A DNA stretch of 64,000 bases from Coprobacillaceae bacterium UN01-12pH3A (GCA_027676805.1 JAQENU010000001.1:124001-188000), one strand, 5' to 3'. Positions 36,745 through 46,378 are shown, numbered from the stretch's first letter. The notes: a model not told the origin generated them from the sequence alone. Made by a program: numbers and translations.

Positions 36745-39494
36745 TAATCCATTTCCTCCTCATCGTCATAGTTATCATCTACATCAATCCAATTTCTCAA
36801 TTCTACAAGATTAACTTTGTAATTGGCTGTTTCTGTAGAATCTGTAGTCTCTGGGAAACCAACACCTAAAGCAAAAATGAATGGCGGTAAATCTTTATTC
36901 TCTGCTTTCGAGTAGTCGGCTTGAATAACATGCAACATCAAAATAGGTGGGCGTCCACTAATTAAGTATGTCTTGTCAGGAATATTTTTCTTCCCTGCAT
37001 TCTTTGGTATACTCAAGAACCTCTCTTTTGCTAGCTTAATTTCATCCTTTGTTAGTCCGATACGAGTACATCCACCAGCACCAACACGAAGTTTCGTGCC
37101 ACTAACACTCACCATTTTTTTGTCAGCTAGAATGTTACGTGTTTCTGTTTCTGGTATTTGTAAAACCTCGTCACCACACTCTAATCCACCTGGATAAGCT
37201 GTTCCAGTACCACCTTTTATAAGGACAACATCCCAGCCTTCTGGCCAACTGTGTTGTTCAATAAACTCCGCTAACGCTCGCCCATTAAAACTTAAATGCC
37301 ATGGATTGGTTTCAAAATCCAATAGTAGTTGCGCAACTGCTTCTCCTGGTACATGCTCCCAGTAATAGTGTCCTTTGGTACGTTCATCATCTTCGAGCCG
37401 GCTTCCTATATCAGCTAATGACTTAACAAAATTTTTGAAAGATTTCTCATTTTCTGCAAGAATTGTTCTCGCAGCTTTTAAACGCGGAGTTTCCAGCAAA
37501 TTACCTGACACAGTTACAGGACAAATAATATCGGTTGCTGTACGCATCTTATTTCTTGCTGTTATAATCAATGCACCGGGATCTTGACGAACCTTCAATC
37601 CAAAATCGCGAGGTGTTTGATGTGCATTACGCATCTTATCAATCTCATTTTTAAGCTCTGCTGTTGCGCGTGTTATTTGACTGTACCAATCTATTGCTTC
37701 TTGGGACATCCATACTTTTACTATATCACCGTAATTTGGACGATATCCAAACCAACGTCCCATCTGAAGCAATGTGTCATACATTTTTGTGTTTCTATGG
37801 AAATATGTAACGCATAATCCTTCAAGCGTTAATCCACGTGATAAACTGTTTCCGCCAACTGCTATAACACGAAGTCCATCATTTTTGTGATTGAAATAAT
37901 CTAAACTAGCTGCACCAGTCTTCATATTTACAGCACGAACATCAATAGGCGCAACTGCCCTATAAAGGTAATTTCTGAGCAAGTCATTCCAGTCACTTCC
38001 TACAATTGAAGACAAGTCATATTTATTCCAAATCATATGTAACTCTCGTATGGATTTAATTTTTTCACTCTGTGCTGAAGGGAGTTGTGCATAGTTACGT
38101 AGATCAGATTTGATTTGCTCCAACCAAACATTTAAGACATCAGCTATTTGATTTTGCACCCTCGTATAAAGGCTAATATGAACCATCATGGATCGATGTT
38201 CTGTTACATCGCCTCTATAATCACGTATTGCATTGGCCAGAAGGAAATAATACGTTGCTTCAAATAAATCTTCAGGTAACCCTGTTACAATATGATCTTT
38301 TTTATGTTTAGCCGGAAAAAAGTCTTCCAGTTGTTCTGTGTCTATTTCTTCAAGAACGCCATAGTGATCACCATCATCTCCGAAAATCCGGTCAGCTCCA
38401 ACATAATTTGTCGGTGTAGATAATGCGTATACAAAGTCCGCAGGAAACAGATCATCGTCTTTTCCTGGATCAATAAAAATGTTAGCAAACGGAGTTGCTG
38501 TAATTCCCAAATATGTCGTTTTACTAAACAACATTAACAATCTGCGAATACAATCATTAATAGCAGCCGGTTGAGAATCAGGATCCTTTGTGTTAACAGA
38601 TGCATTATCCGCCTCATCGTCAATCAGCATTAATGGTAATTCAATCTGACCCGCAACATTCTGTGTATTATTATCAGACAACCACTTAATCAAGTTGTTA
38701 AGAATTCTCTTGTTCTTTTTAACTACCAAAACTACAGGACAATTTACATTTTCAATTCCAAGATTATTATTGCGTAAAATCTCACTATTAAAATCTTTTG
38801 TAACTGAGGTAAATGCTACTATTTTTTTGCTGGTTCCATAACGCCCGACACCAACAGGTTGATTTTTTATACCTTGCTCTGCTCTTGGATCAAGATAATA
38901 TTCACTCTTTCTTCCCGTGCATTCAGCATCTAAACGTTCTTGGGTTTGCTTACGCAAATTCTCCTGCATTCCCGCCAAGATAATGATTATTCGATAACCT
39001 GTATCAGCGGCCTTATTACAAATAGCCGTATAATTCGCTGTTTTTCCTGATTGTACATCACCAAGAACAAGGCCTTTAATTGCAAAGTGTTCTTCGGCCG
39101 GATCACCACACAAATCAAGGATTTCATCTGATACTTTACCGAGATTAGTTGTAACTCGCGGATTCCAATGTTTTACTTCTTCTAGATACTTTTTGTATCT
39201 GTTCCAGAAAAAGAAATCAAAATCTGCTCGTTTCGCAGGAAGCCACGACTGGTGTCCATTATTTCGATCGTTAATATAAACGCCAACATCCATTTGAATT
39301 ACCAATGACTGACGAAGACGCGCAAGAATGTCCCTAAATTCTTGATCATCCACAGGCATAATGGGTTTGTTTATCTCACGCATAACATTTGCTTTTTCGA
39401 AAAATTCCTCTTCAGTTGGCGGAATCTCTCTATAAAGATAATTTATATAAGCTGAAATAATATTTTCCAGCTGTTCAACACTGGGATTAGCCAT
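36744..39494 (-). CDS. Z1-domain P-loop ATPase/helicase
   Basis: 916 residues. Walker A is GDVQSGKT (145-152), followed by NYTAICNKAADTGYRIIIILAG; Walker B LMLIDDEADN (around 290) belongs to the superfamily-2-like core; the Z1 domain lies in the second half (about 540-760: SRGLTLEGLCVTYF, LLQMGRWFGYRPNYGD). Z1 proteins were defined by their linkage to MORC-like ATPases in predicted R-M-like systems. It overlaps the MORC gene by 8 bp and the nuclease gene by 1 bp, so stoichiometric expression is likely. Confidence 0.9.
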   Translation of the reverse strand: MANPSVEQLENIISAYINYLYREIPPTEEEFFEKANVMREINKPIMPVDDQEFRDILARLRQSLVIQMDVGVYINDRNNGHQSWLPAKRADFDFFFWNRYKKYLEEVKHWNPRVTTNLGKVSDEILDLCGDPAEEHFAIKGLVLGDVQSGKTANYTAICNKAADTGYRIIIILAGMQENLRKQTQERLDAECTGRKSEYYLDPRAEQGIKNQPVGVGRYGTSKKIVAFTSVTKDFNSEILRNNNLGIENVNCPVVLVVKKNKRILNNLIKWLSDNNTQNVAGQIELPLMLIDDEADNASVNTKDPDSQPAAINDCIRRLLMLFSKTTYLGITATPFANIFIDPGKDDDLFPADFVYALSTPTNYVGADRIFGDDGDHYGVLEEIDTEQLEDFFPAKHKKDHIVTGLPEDLFEATYYFLLANAIRDYRGDVTEHRSMMVHISLYTRVQNQIADVLNVWLEQIKSDLRNYAQLPSAQSEKIKSIRELHMIWNKYDLSSIVGSDWNDLLRNYLYRAVAPIDVRAVNMKTGAASLDYFNHKNDGLRVIAVGGNSLSRGLTLEGLCVTYFHRNTKMYDTLLQMGRWFGYRPNYGDIVKVWMSQEAIDWYSQITRATAELKNEIDKMRNAHQTPRDFGLKVRQDPGALIITARNKMRTATDIICPVTVSGNLLETPRLKAARTILAENEKSFKNFVKSLADIGSRLEDDERTKGHYYWEHVPGEAVAQLLLDFETNPWHLSFNGRALAEFIEQHSWPEGWDVVLIKGGTGTAYPGGLECGDEVLQIPETETRNILADKKMVSVSGTKLRVGAGGCTRIGLTKDEIKLAKERFLSIPKNAGKKNIPDKTYLISGRPPILMLHVIQADYSKAENKDLPPFIFALGVGFPETTDSTETANYKVNLVELRNWIDVDDNYDDEEEMD

Positions 39495-40953
39495 TATTCA
39501 AAGCCTCCCATTTAACCTTTTCTACAGCATCCGGATACACAGAGAATGGTTCAATACTTGCCATTGTTTCAAGAAGTGCAAGTTTGTCCGCAATATTATC
39601 TTGCATATCGAGCATTACTTTTAAGGACATAATAATATCTGCAGAACTCGGCTCCTGCTCATTCTTCAACTGCTCATCATTATTTAAATCTACATACAGT
39701 TGATTTAACGGAAGTCCATGTTCTATCTGTTTGAACAGTGCAAAAAGTGGTACTTGCAATTCAGAATCTCGATCTATTATTTTTTGAACCATTGGGTGTT
39801 CTCGATTAATCTCATAATAAAAACCCTCGTGGGGATTCTTCATGCGATTCCACATATGTGTTGTAGTATCACTAATCTCTTTTTTCCCCCTGAAAGTCCA
39901 TGTGCGTTTGCTACGCTCAGCTATTTTATCAATTATTACTTCTAGGTTTTTTCTTACTTCTGCTGGAGGCAATGCTGACGATTTCTTGATATCTAAAGTC
40001 CACAAATCATCTAAAGTATTTGGAATGTCCACTTGAATACGTGCAAGTTTAGATAAATCTCCTTGCCGCATCATCCGAAACCATGTTCCCCAAACTAGCA
40101 ATCTCTTATTTCTATATATGTAGAACCCTTGTTGTTTTCGTAAGCCTTCTTTTCCTCCAAGTTGCTTTATTTCTTCAGCTGTCATTTTTGAAATATGAGG
40201 TAAAATGTATGGTCTAACAACTATTTTATGCCCATGAATTACCAATGTTTCATCATCCATAGCTTGAACACTTTTTTTTGCTAAAAACGGATCTGCCGGC
40301 AATACTTTTTCACCATTGATAGAAATCTGTATTTTTAATATTCCAGATTCTCCATTGAGGTATCTATGATATACAAGCGATAAATGTGTTCTTACACTAT
40401 CAATCTTTCTTCCAAGCGCAAGCTCAAAATTGATTTCTTCGGCCTTCAATCTGTCTAATTTTTGCCATACTACTAAAGTTCCAAATTCATACTTCAGTAG
40501 CTTATCAATTTGCGGAATTGATGTCAACTCTTCTTGATCAAGAACCAAAAGAGACCAATCGCCCACCTCAGTAACATGATCAACATCCCAACGACGCCCC
40601 TCCACTATATCACCTTGTTTGGAAATAACGGTAAGGCATCGGCACTGCGATAGCGAAGCAGTTTTTAAACCTAATCCGAAACGTCCAAGATCTTTTGTGT
40701 CTCGTGTATCCATTGGATTTTTGCTACCATACTGCATAGCCAGATCTAGCTCTGTCTCCGACATTCCTTTACCATTATCAAGTATTGCAATATATGCCCC
40801 ATCAATTGGGAAAAAATAAATATCTACTTTATTTGCCTCTGCAGCAATACTGTTATCAATAATGTCAGCAACAGCTGCTTCAGGGGAATATCCTATAGCA
40901 CGAGTTGACTCTATCAACGTCGGCGCATATGGCGGTATTTTTTTTGTTTTCAT
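39487..40953 (-). CDS. MORC/MutL-like GHKL ATPase
   Basis: ATG 40953 follows GAGGTG and gives 488 residues. The Bergerat fold is clear: N box DIIDNSIAAEA, G1 LDNGKGM, G2 LGRFGLGLKTASLSQC, and a downstream S5-like half. This combination is that of prokaryotic MORC homologues, which clamp DNA on ATP binding. It is the first intact gene of the operon, and its gene overlaps Z1. A truncated HTH gene upstream may once have controlled it. Confidence 0.9.
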   Translation of the reverse strand: MKTKKIPPYAPTLIESTRAIGYSPEAAVADIIDNSIAAEANKVDIYFFPIDGAYIAILDNGKGMSETELDLAMQYGSKNPMDTRDTKDLGRFGLGLKTASLSQCRCLTVISKQGDIVEGRRWDVDHVTEVGDWSLLVLDQEELTSIPQIDKLLKYEFGTLVVWQKLDRLKAEEINFELALGRKIDSVRTHLSLVYHRYLNGESGILKIQISINGEKVLPADPFLAKKSVQAMDDETLVIHGHKIVVRPYILPHISKMTAEEIKQLGGKEGLRKQQGFYIYRNKRLLVWGTWFRMMRQGDLSKLARIQVDIPNTLDDLWTLDIKKSSALPPAEVRKNLEVIIDKIAERSKRTWTFRGKKEISDTTTHMWNRMKNPHEGFYYEINREHPMVQKIIDRDSELQVPLFALFKQIEHGLPLNQLYVDLNNDEQLKNEQEPSSADIIMSLKVMLDMQDNIADKLALLETMASIEPFSVYPDAVEKVKWEALNNG

Positions 40954-41026
40954 ATAACACCTCACTTCTACTACAACGACAAACGAATCGAATGGTAATA
41001 GACTCTACGGTACTTTTTGTTCCACA

Positions 41027-41157
41027 CCTTTATCTTTTCAATAACCAGATACTATCGTCCTCGATAGTTTCCACAATATCCTCAAGGTGGTAATTCATTG
41101 ATTCGCAGATTTTTATCAAAACGTCGGTAGTGATATTTTCTCCTTTACTGATTTCCA
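41027..41157 (-). pseudogene. Truncated XRE/HTH_26-type regulator
   Basis: The minus strand reads ISKGENITTDVLIKICESMN, then YHLEDIVETIEDDSIWLLKR and a stop. This is the C-terminal half of a small HTH regulator of the kind that precedes R-M genes. The first helices are missing because another sequence (an AAA ATPase tail) is joined upstream. Confidence 0.65.
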
Positions 41158-41560
41158 ATCATCATGTCATAGTGCTTCTTCTGTTCCATCGTAGCCGCAC
41201 AGTTGAAAAAAGTAATACTCCGGTATTGTCGGATGATATTCATGAGTGGAATTAGTACATTAATTACTTTGTATTCTTCCCAAAGGGTCACATAAAAATT
41301 TTGCACTGGATTATAATTGATTTCTTCAGTCATGATTTCCGGGTTCTCCTTTTTACAAAGTTTGATGGAGGACTTGTTGTCGACCATGCTTATCAAATAA
41401 AAATTCACAAACAAATATTTCTTCACCTGGTTACAGGTAATTTCTCTGTGGAAATAAGCGTTATGTGTCAGAATGAAAATCTGTTTGATATAGTCCGCCA
41501 TCGTCGCCAGGTCCTCTCACTGCATTATTCTCGCAAATCTGAATCATCTCACGTACCAAT
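41145..41560 (-). pseudogene. C-terminal remnant of an AAA_13 (RloC/PrrC-like) ATPase
   Basis: The 118-residue frame contains IFILTHNAYFHREITCNQVK (the H-loop/switch region) and NPVQNFYVTLWEEYK, the tail of AAA_13 proteins. A few upstream residues (FRFARIMQ) seem to belong too, but frames are broken and there is no P-loop. It is a leftover from an earlier defence gene. Confidence 0.6.
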
Positions 41561-42184
41561 ACGCTGACGGTTCCACGTTAGCGTTTATTTTTTTGCTGTT
41601 TTTTGTGATGTTGTTTGTTCCGTTGTAGTAGGCTTTGAAGATCGAAGACTTTAACTTCTAAATCGGATTCAACTCTTCATCCTTATAAACAACAATAGTA
41701 TCAAGCATACTTCCATAACTGTTCATATCCGAACATATTCACCGGGACCCATTCGTACCCACCTGATTTTCTATGTTTAAATCAGAAGCAGTAAACCCAC
41801 CGCTTTCCGACGAAACACATCTATAGCCAAATGCACTTTTTAATTATAGCATATATATAGCACATATTTCTGCATTTTTCTACCGTTTGCATGAAATTTT
41901 GCAAATCCAAACGAATGCTTTCGCCATCCTGTCCTAAGCATGACATTAAACTACTTCTCCCGAAATTAGCTCACCTTCTTCGTGACCGCGAGATGTGTTC
42001 ATAGCCGATGGATGGAAGAACATTAAACATAGCGTGCCTACTTAACGAACGGTAGCTCACTGATTCGAAGTGGAGAAATCCACCTAAGGTGACCATCTTA
42101 TGAAAAGCAATACTGGTAGTCATACAGGTTATCTCCACTTCGGTTTAGCAACCGAAAAGAGACAATCATATGGCAATCAATGAC
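41561..42184. other. Scrambled non-coding stretch between defence operon and Tn1549-like relic
   Basis: No frame or ribosome site that I can support; composition is patchy. It includes the 11-bp inverted repeat at 42066-42142. Confidence 0.5.
42066..42142. repeat. 11-bp perfect inverted repeat
   Basis: CGAAGTGGAGA (42066-42076) recurs inverted as TCTCCACTTCG (42132-42142). It lies just upstream of the sigma-factor relic. It could be an RNA stem or a protein site; nothing else supports a role. Confidence 0.55.
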
Positions 42185-42660
42185 AATTAGAGCACTCGCT
42201 TTATCTACATCCGTTCCACCAAAGAGAAAATTCCATGCATAGAGTAGCAGTTTCAGGACTCCACCGCATAACTGGAGCCGTCCGCAAAAAGCAATAGTAT
42301 CATCACCACTATAAATGCCCGAAACAATTCATCTGGGTCTGCGATGATAGCTGTGAAAACTGTAAACACTATTTGGGCTACGGAATGCTCTCGCTCGATG
42401 CACCTAATACCGACAACGATAGCACGTTCCTTAATACTGATCTTACCCAGTGCGTTAGCATAGAAGATGTCTATGCCGACCGTACTCTTTTAGAGTAGCT
42501 GTTCAAGCATCTGCATGCGCTTGATCCTGATACCGACCACATCATTAAACCGAGAGCGAAAACGACAAGATTTCTAACCGTAGCTTTGCTAAGACCTTGG
42601 GCCGCAAGCAGTGCATCTTGTTTTTCTTTCTGACTGGGTCAGTCTCAATCGGTGGGGATT
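42185..42660 (+). pseudogene. Relic of a conjugative-transposon sigma-70-like factor
   Basis: Plus-strand pieces read SLYLHPFHQREN, FIWVCDDSCENCKHYLGYGM, then LSLDAPNTDNDSTFLNTDL, VSIEDVYADRTLLE-stop-LFKHLHALDPDTDHII. These are the segments of the short sigma factor found in Tn1549-like ICEs. Stops and shifts abolish it. It shows that an older element, oriented opposite to the present ICE, was here. Confidence 0.65.
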
Positions 42661-42785
42661 TTTTTAAATATTCGCTCAACTCTGTAATTTCTCTCCTGTG
42701 GGGAAGTGTGAGACACAACAAAACAGTATCTCAGAAACGAAGATAAGCGTCGTGAAGCAGGCTTATCACAAAAGCTAGACTAATG

Positions 42786-42989
42786 AACAGCCTGTTGTAG
42801 AAGTATCACCAAACCGGAGCTGCTCCCCAATTTACGTTGGAACAAGTAAGAGCTATACTGGCATATAAATCCCCTGTTGCTGTCCGCGAGCTACTTCTAA
42901 AATATGGAGCCAGCAAGCTGTCACAGATTGACCCGGAAGATTATGAAGCTCTCTTGAGAGAAGTGGAGGTGCTTGGCAATACCACCTAA
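42786..42989 (+). pseudogene. Remnant of an 'rrp5-like' ICE protein
   Basis: The frame ends FTLEQVRAILAYKSPVAVRE, then KYGASKLSQIDPEDYEALLR and a stop. This is the C-terminal motif of a short Tn1549-family protein that databases call 'rRNA biogenesis protein rrp5'. The N-terminal part is missing. It overlaps the next relic as in the live elements. Confidence 0.55.
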
Positions 42990-43350
42990 TGGACACGCAA
43001 TTGTCTTTGCTCTCTCTGTAAATCGCTGGCTCCACTGCCCACCTTCTACAAGCCTCGGTAAAAGCTACGAGGATAATGGTAGCGACGGCGCAGCAGAAAG
43101 CACCGATGCACACGGCCTTTGCGAATATAAGCTTCGCAAGATGCTGGGCTAGACGGCTAAGAATCCTACCAAGCAACTGTCCTGGTACAGTGAGGAAATG
43201 TGGGACTGTGCAACCGGCCATGCCTCTTATATTCTTAAACAGGTAGAAGCCGCCAGCGAGGAACCGTTAAAACGCACCAGGAAACTTGGCAGCCTTAATC
43301 GAACACCAGCGGTAACCATAAAGCAGGCTCCCACTCACTTCACGATGTAG
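42986..43350 (+). pseudogene. DUF2800 (nuclease-like) fragment
   Basis: NGHAIVFALSVNRWLHCPPS, STDAHGLCEYKLRKMLG-stop and LSWYSEEMWDCATGYASYIL are the N-terminal third of a DUF2800 protein, a PD-(D/E)XK-like family of ICEs and phages. It has an internal stop and no C-terminus. Confidence 0.6.
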
Positions 43351-43429
43351 CAATCAGAAATGCAACTACCAAATCCTAATGGACAGGCCGAATACTTATA
43401 CAAGCTGATTGATGCAGAGGTGAGAACAA

Positions 43430-43840
43430 ATGGCACAAAGTAAGATAATGGTTATCCCAACAAAGCGGCAGGTAGGAAATTCCAACCGCAAGGATGACAA
43501 GTCAAAGCTCCGAGTCGAAACATACTACCGTGTCAGTACAGACAGCGATGAGCAGGCTACCAGCTATGAAGCTCAGATTGAGTACTATACGGACTATATT
43601 ACGTGCAATCCCGAACGGAAGTTAGCTGGCATCTTCGCTGATGACGGTATTTCTGGCGCGAACACCAAAAAGTATACCAAATTTAACCATACGATTGATG
43701 AGTACGTGTCTGGAAACATCGATATAATTGTCGTAAAATCCATCAGCCATTTTGCACGAAATATCTTAGACTGCTTCAAATTCATCCGCAAGCTTAAGGA
43801 AAAGAATACTCCTGTCTACTTTGAGAAGAAATCCCGGGTG
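43430..43840 (+). pseudogene. Serine recombinase, N-terminal fragment
   Basis: About 137 codons of a large serine recombinase: YYRVSTDSDEQATSYEAQIE (catalytic Ser in RVST), FADDGISGANTKK, and a mutated VVKSISHFARNILD, where Arg of SRFAR is His. After VYFEK the similarity stops and the sequence becomes the antisense of the neighbouring secreted-protein gene. So the catalytic domain is joined to foreign DNA near 43840. The DNA-binding half is missing. Confidence 0.8.
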
Positions 43841-44439
43841 TCCAGTTTCAACCTTTCTTACAAGACAATTGTCAAACCAAGAACTATCCATCATGACCAT
43901 ACTAGAGTATGTTGAATTAAAAACAACTTGATTAGATAAAGCCGTGTCAAAACTAAAAGTTTTATCACCTACAATCAATTTCTCAGATTCTGTATTATTA
44001 TCTGTGCCATCAGTCTTGACGTGTAGTTCAAATTTGGTAGTTATCGGTGTTGTTTCAGCCTCTGACGATAACTCTTCTGCCATTTTATAATTTCTTCATC
44101 GGATAAAGCTTTTAGTTCAGTAAATGTAGGTTTACTGTCCGCATTAGTGAAATGATAATAAGTTGTGTTACCTTTACCGTCGAAGTGTAGAATACCGTCT
44201 TGTATACAGTCATCCTTAGTAAGGGGTTTATCCCTATCATGAGTGCCTTTAAAAAACCATATACCTTCTTCTGAAAACGTCTCAGACAATGGTATTACCT
44301 TCGCCATTTCTTTTTCTCTCAATTTGTCTCTAGCTTCAGACGGTGATAATTCTTTTTGCCCGTAAGCCAGTTGGGATAATACCATAAGGCTTGTCGCGAT
44401 TGCTAAGGTAAATCCCATAGTGATTTTTTTCATTTTCAT
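43840..44439 (-). pseudogene. Secreted protein, frameshifted and 3'-truncated
   Basis: ATG 44439 (behind GGGAG) begins MKMKKITMGFTLAIATSLMV, a typical signal peptide with cleavage near AYG/QKE. The mature part reads ELSPSEARDKLREKEMAKVI ... WFFKGTHDRDKPLTKDD. Near 44080 the frame must shift from EEIIKWQKS to MAEELSSEAETT to continue to SSWFDNCLVRK. The end is fused to the recombinase fragment. I do not recognise the family. Confidence 0.65.
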
Positions 44440-44609
44440 TGTGATTTCTCCCTTGATTTTTAATATTTGGCTCTTTTCTGTAATCAAGAAATTACTTTCG
44501 CTTCCAACATTGAACAATATAAGCAGTAAAAAGCTTACAAGATTTATTACAATACCTGTAAAACACTTATACAATACATATATAGATTAAATATACGGAC
44601 GGTTATGAT

Positions 44610-44946
44610 ATGTATTATTATGAAATTGGACAAAGAATTAGAAAATACAGAAAAGCATATAATCTCTCACAAGAACTGTTAGCTGACAAAATGCAAATCT
44701 CAACTACACATATGTCGCACATAGAGACAGGCAATACCAAGCTAAGCCTTGCAGTGTTAGTTAAGGTTGCAGAGGTACTATCTGGTTCAGGCAGATTTAC
44801 TTCTTTTTAATGCACCACAAGTGAATAGAATGGTAAAAACAGATGAAATAATTGATGTTCTTAATTCCTGTGACACATAAGAGCTAATGATTATAACAGA
44901 TGTGATAAAATTACTTGAAATCTCATTAGATAAAAATAATGATTAG
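44610..44946 (+). pseudogene. XRE-family regulator with frameshift and stop
   Basis: 66 codons form a good HTH (IGQRIRKYRKAYNLSQELLA, MSHIETGNTKLSLAVLVK). In relatives the next residues are the kind DDLLFNAPQVNRMVKTDEI; here that part is found in another frame after 44800, interrupted by a TAA at CDT-stop-ELM. It is divergent to the secreted-protein gene, about 170 bp apart. Confidence 0.7.
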
Positions 44947-45033
44947 GTGTATTGATTTTTAATGTAGCAATATCCCTTTTAAGTATTGACTTCCTTAATC
45001 CTCTCGGCAATCTGAAAGATTGCTATCTAAAAT

Positions 45034-45068
45034 AATAGAACCCGACAATTAACCTGTCAGGTTCTATT
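45034..45068. terminator. Strong, probably bidirectional terminator
   Basis: AATAGAACC/GGTTCTATT is a 9-bp perfect stem extended by GACA/TGTC across a single mismatch. It follows the XRE relic. Confidence 0.6.
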
Positions 45069-45302
45069 TATAATGTCTGTTATTCATTAGTAGTAAAAGA
45101 CTTGTATTATAAGTAAAAAACTGTGATATACACTGTGTTTTACTGAAGTTGTGAAAAAACACTTTATTTTATCGCAAAGGAACTAAATTCAGTTTATCTG
45201 TGTAGCAGGCTGTAGATATGAGTGATAATATTATTAAAAAATTAGAACCTCGTCGTCGTTAGCTACAAGGCTTTAATAAAACTTACTTAAACTCTATATA
45301 TT
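45069..45302. other. Short non-genic stretch with a possible recombinase start remnant
   Basis: On the plus strand an ATG at about 45220 reads MSDNIIKKLEPRRR and stops; this resembles the first residues of some serine recombinases, but is too short to support a gene. Confidence 0.3.
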
Positions 45303-45950
45303 TTAGTTTATTCCAATGTCATTTCTCATGCCGTTGATTAAATTTCGGCGGGATATTATAATTATATTATCCAGTGGGTCATCAACGTCTCCTACACGAT
45401 ACCCGGATATAAAAACATTATGGATAGCTACTTCAAATTCAACAAGACTATTCCGTACATCTTGTCCTGCATAGAGGTCAAAAATTACTTTCTCAGATTC
45501 ACAAAAATCCTTATACTTATCACAAGCTATATTATATTCATCACGAATTTTTATTATCTTTTCTTTTGCGTACTCCCTGTTTGATATTTGTGTCTCGATA
45601 TCATTTTTTCGCTGATAGTCTATGTTAGGAATGCTTAATTGATTTTTGTAATCTTCTACTTGATAATCTAATGATTGCAAAATAGAATCAAAATGTCCAA
45701 AAGAGTAATTTGGGGAATACTCAACATATTTCAAAACATCATTCGGTGAAGCTTTTGGAAAAAGATTGATTGTAGAAATTAAAACTTGATAAACCTCAGT
45801 TAACCTTTCTCTTTTTGATTGGAATTCTTGATTTCTTATTTCTGTGCTACTTTTATATTTAGAAATAAAAACAGTAGCAACTTGGGTAATTAGAGTTACA
45901 AATAAAGTTGCTCCTGCACCAATAAAAGTAGCTATCAACGTTTCTGACAT
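45303..45950 (-). CDS. Membrane-anchored helical protein of unknown function
   Basis: 215 residues. One N-terminal transmembrane helix (about 5-30, LIATFIGAGATLFVTLITQV) is followed by a long, charged, mostly helical cytoplasmic part with probable coiled-coil (IDYQRKNDIETQISNREYAK). I recognise no family. Small TM-plus-coil proteins in defence islands often act as membrane effectors, but that is speculation here. It starts 27 bp downstream of the rlmD fragment. Confidence 0.6.
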   Translation of the reverse strand: MSETLIATFIGAGATLFVTLITQVATVFISKYKSSTEIRNQEFQSKRERLTEVYQVLISTINLFPKASPNDVLKYVEYSPNYSFGHFDSILQSLDYQVEDYKNQLSIPNIDYQRKNDIETQISNREYAKEKIIKIRDEYNIACDKYKDFCESEKVIFDLYAGQDVRNSLVEFEVAIHNVFISGYRVGDVDDPLDNIIIISRRNLINGMRNDIGIN

Positions 45951-45976
45951 TACAATATCTCCTTCCTTTTTTTAAA

Positions 45977-46246
45977 TTATATTAGCCCAAAATATTTCAA
46001 TGCTTCTTTGATATACCCTACCTTATTCGGTGGACACTGTTTCACCTCCGAATTTTCTTTCTTAGATTTATTATAATTCTCACCCATATCAAACCCATAC
46101 ATCCTTTTTACCTGTGCAATATAACTTGCTTGCACATTCACACCATATTTTTCTTTGACATATGCCTTTATGTTTGCGTAACTGGCTTTTTCTTTCGGTG
46201 CATCTTTTTTGAGGGATAATTTGACAACCGTCTCAACATGTGTTGC
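45977..46246 (-). pseudogene. rlmD: 3'-end fragment of rlmD/rumA, copy B
   Basis: An uninterrupted 89-codon frame reads THVETVVKLSLKKDAPKEKA, SYANIKAYVKEKYGVNVQAS, YIAQVKRMYGFDMGENYNKS and CPPNKVGYIKEALKYFGLI-stop. This is the same RlmD C-terminal extension as copy A, but in a diverged sequence, joined to unrelated DNA at T-H-V-E-T. The catalytic body is absent. It would lie at an attachment junction of the ICE whose recombinases start at 47 kb. Confidence 0.78.
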
Positions 46247-46250
46247 ATTG
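46229..46250. other. Probable ICE attachment junction at rlmD copy B
   Basis: rlmD homology begins at the H-V-E-T codons (46229-46243); the DNA on the other side (46251-46378) has no rlmD similarity and leads to ICE genes. The core sequence cannot be determined without the other end. Confidence 0.5.
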
Positions 46251-46378
46251 CATGTTTTGTCATAACAATACTATACACACGACATCGTTACACAGTGATG
46301 ACACAAATAATGTTTTATCCATTTATATGTTTACGATGCACAACAGTTTTAATAATATGATCATATGTCGTTAACCTA

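Noticed and set aside
42853..43221. 122-codon minus-strand frame in the relic region
   Set aside because: It is antisense to identifiable rrp5-like and DUF2800 remnants and has an implausible composition.
45977..46246. Treating the rlmD tail as an independent small gene
   Set aside because: Its frame is open, but it matches only the C-terminal extension of RlmD, has no ribosome-site-backed start, and is repeated as a decayed copy at 28.7 kb, so a junction fragment is the simpler view.
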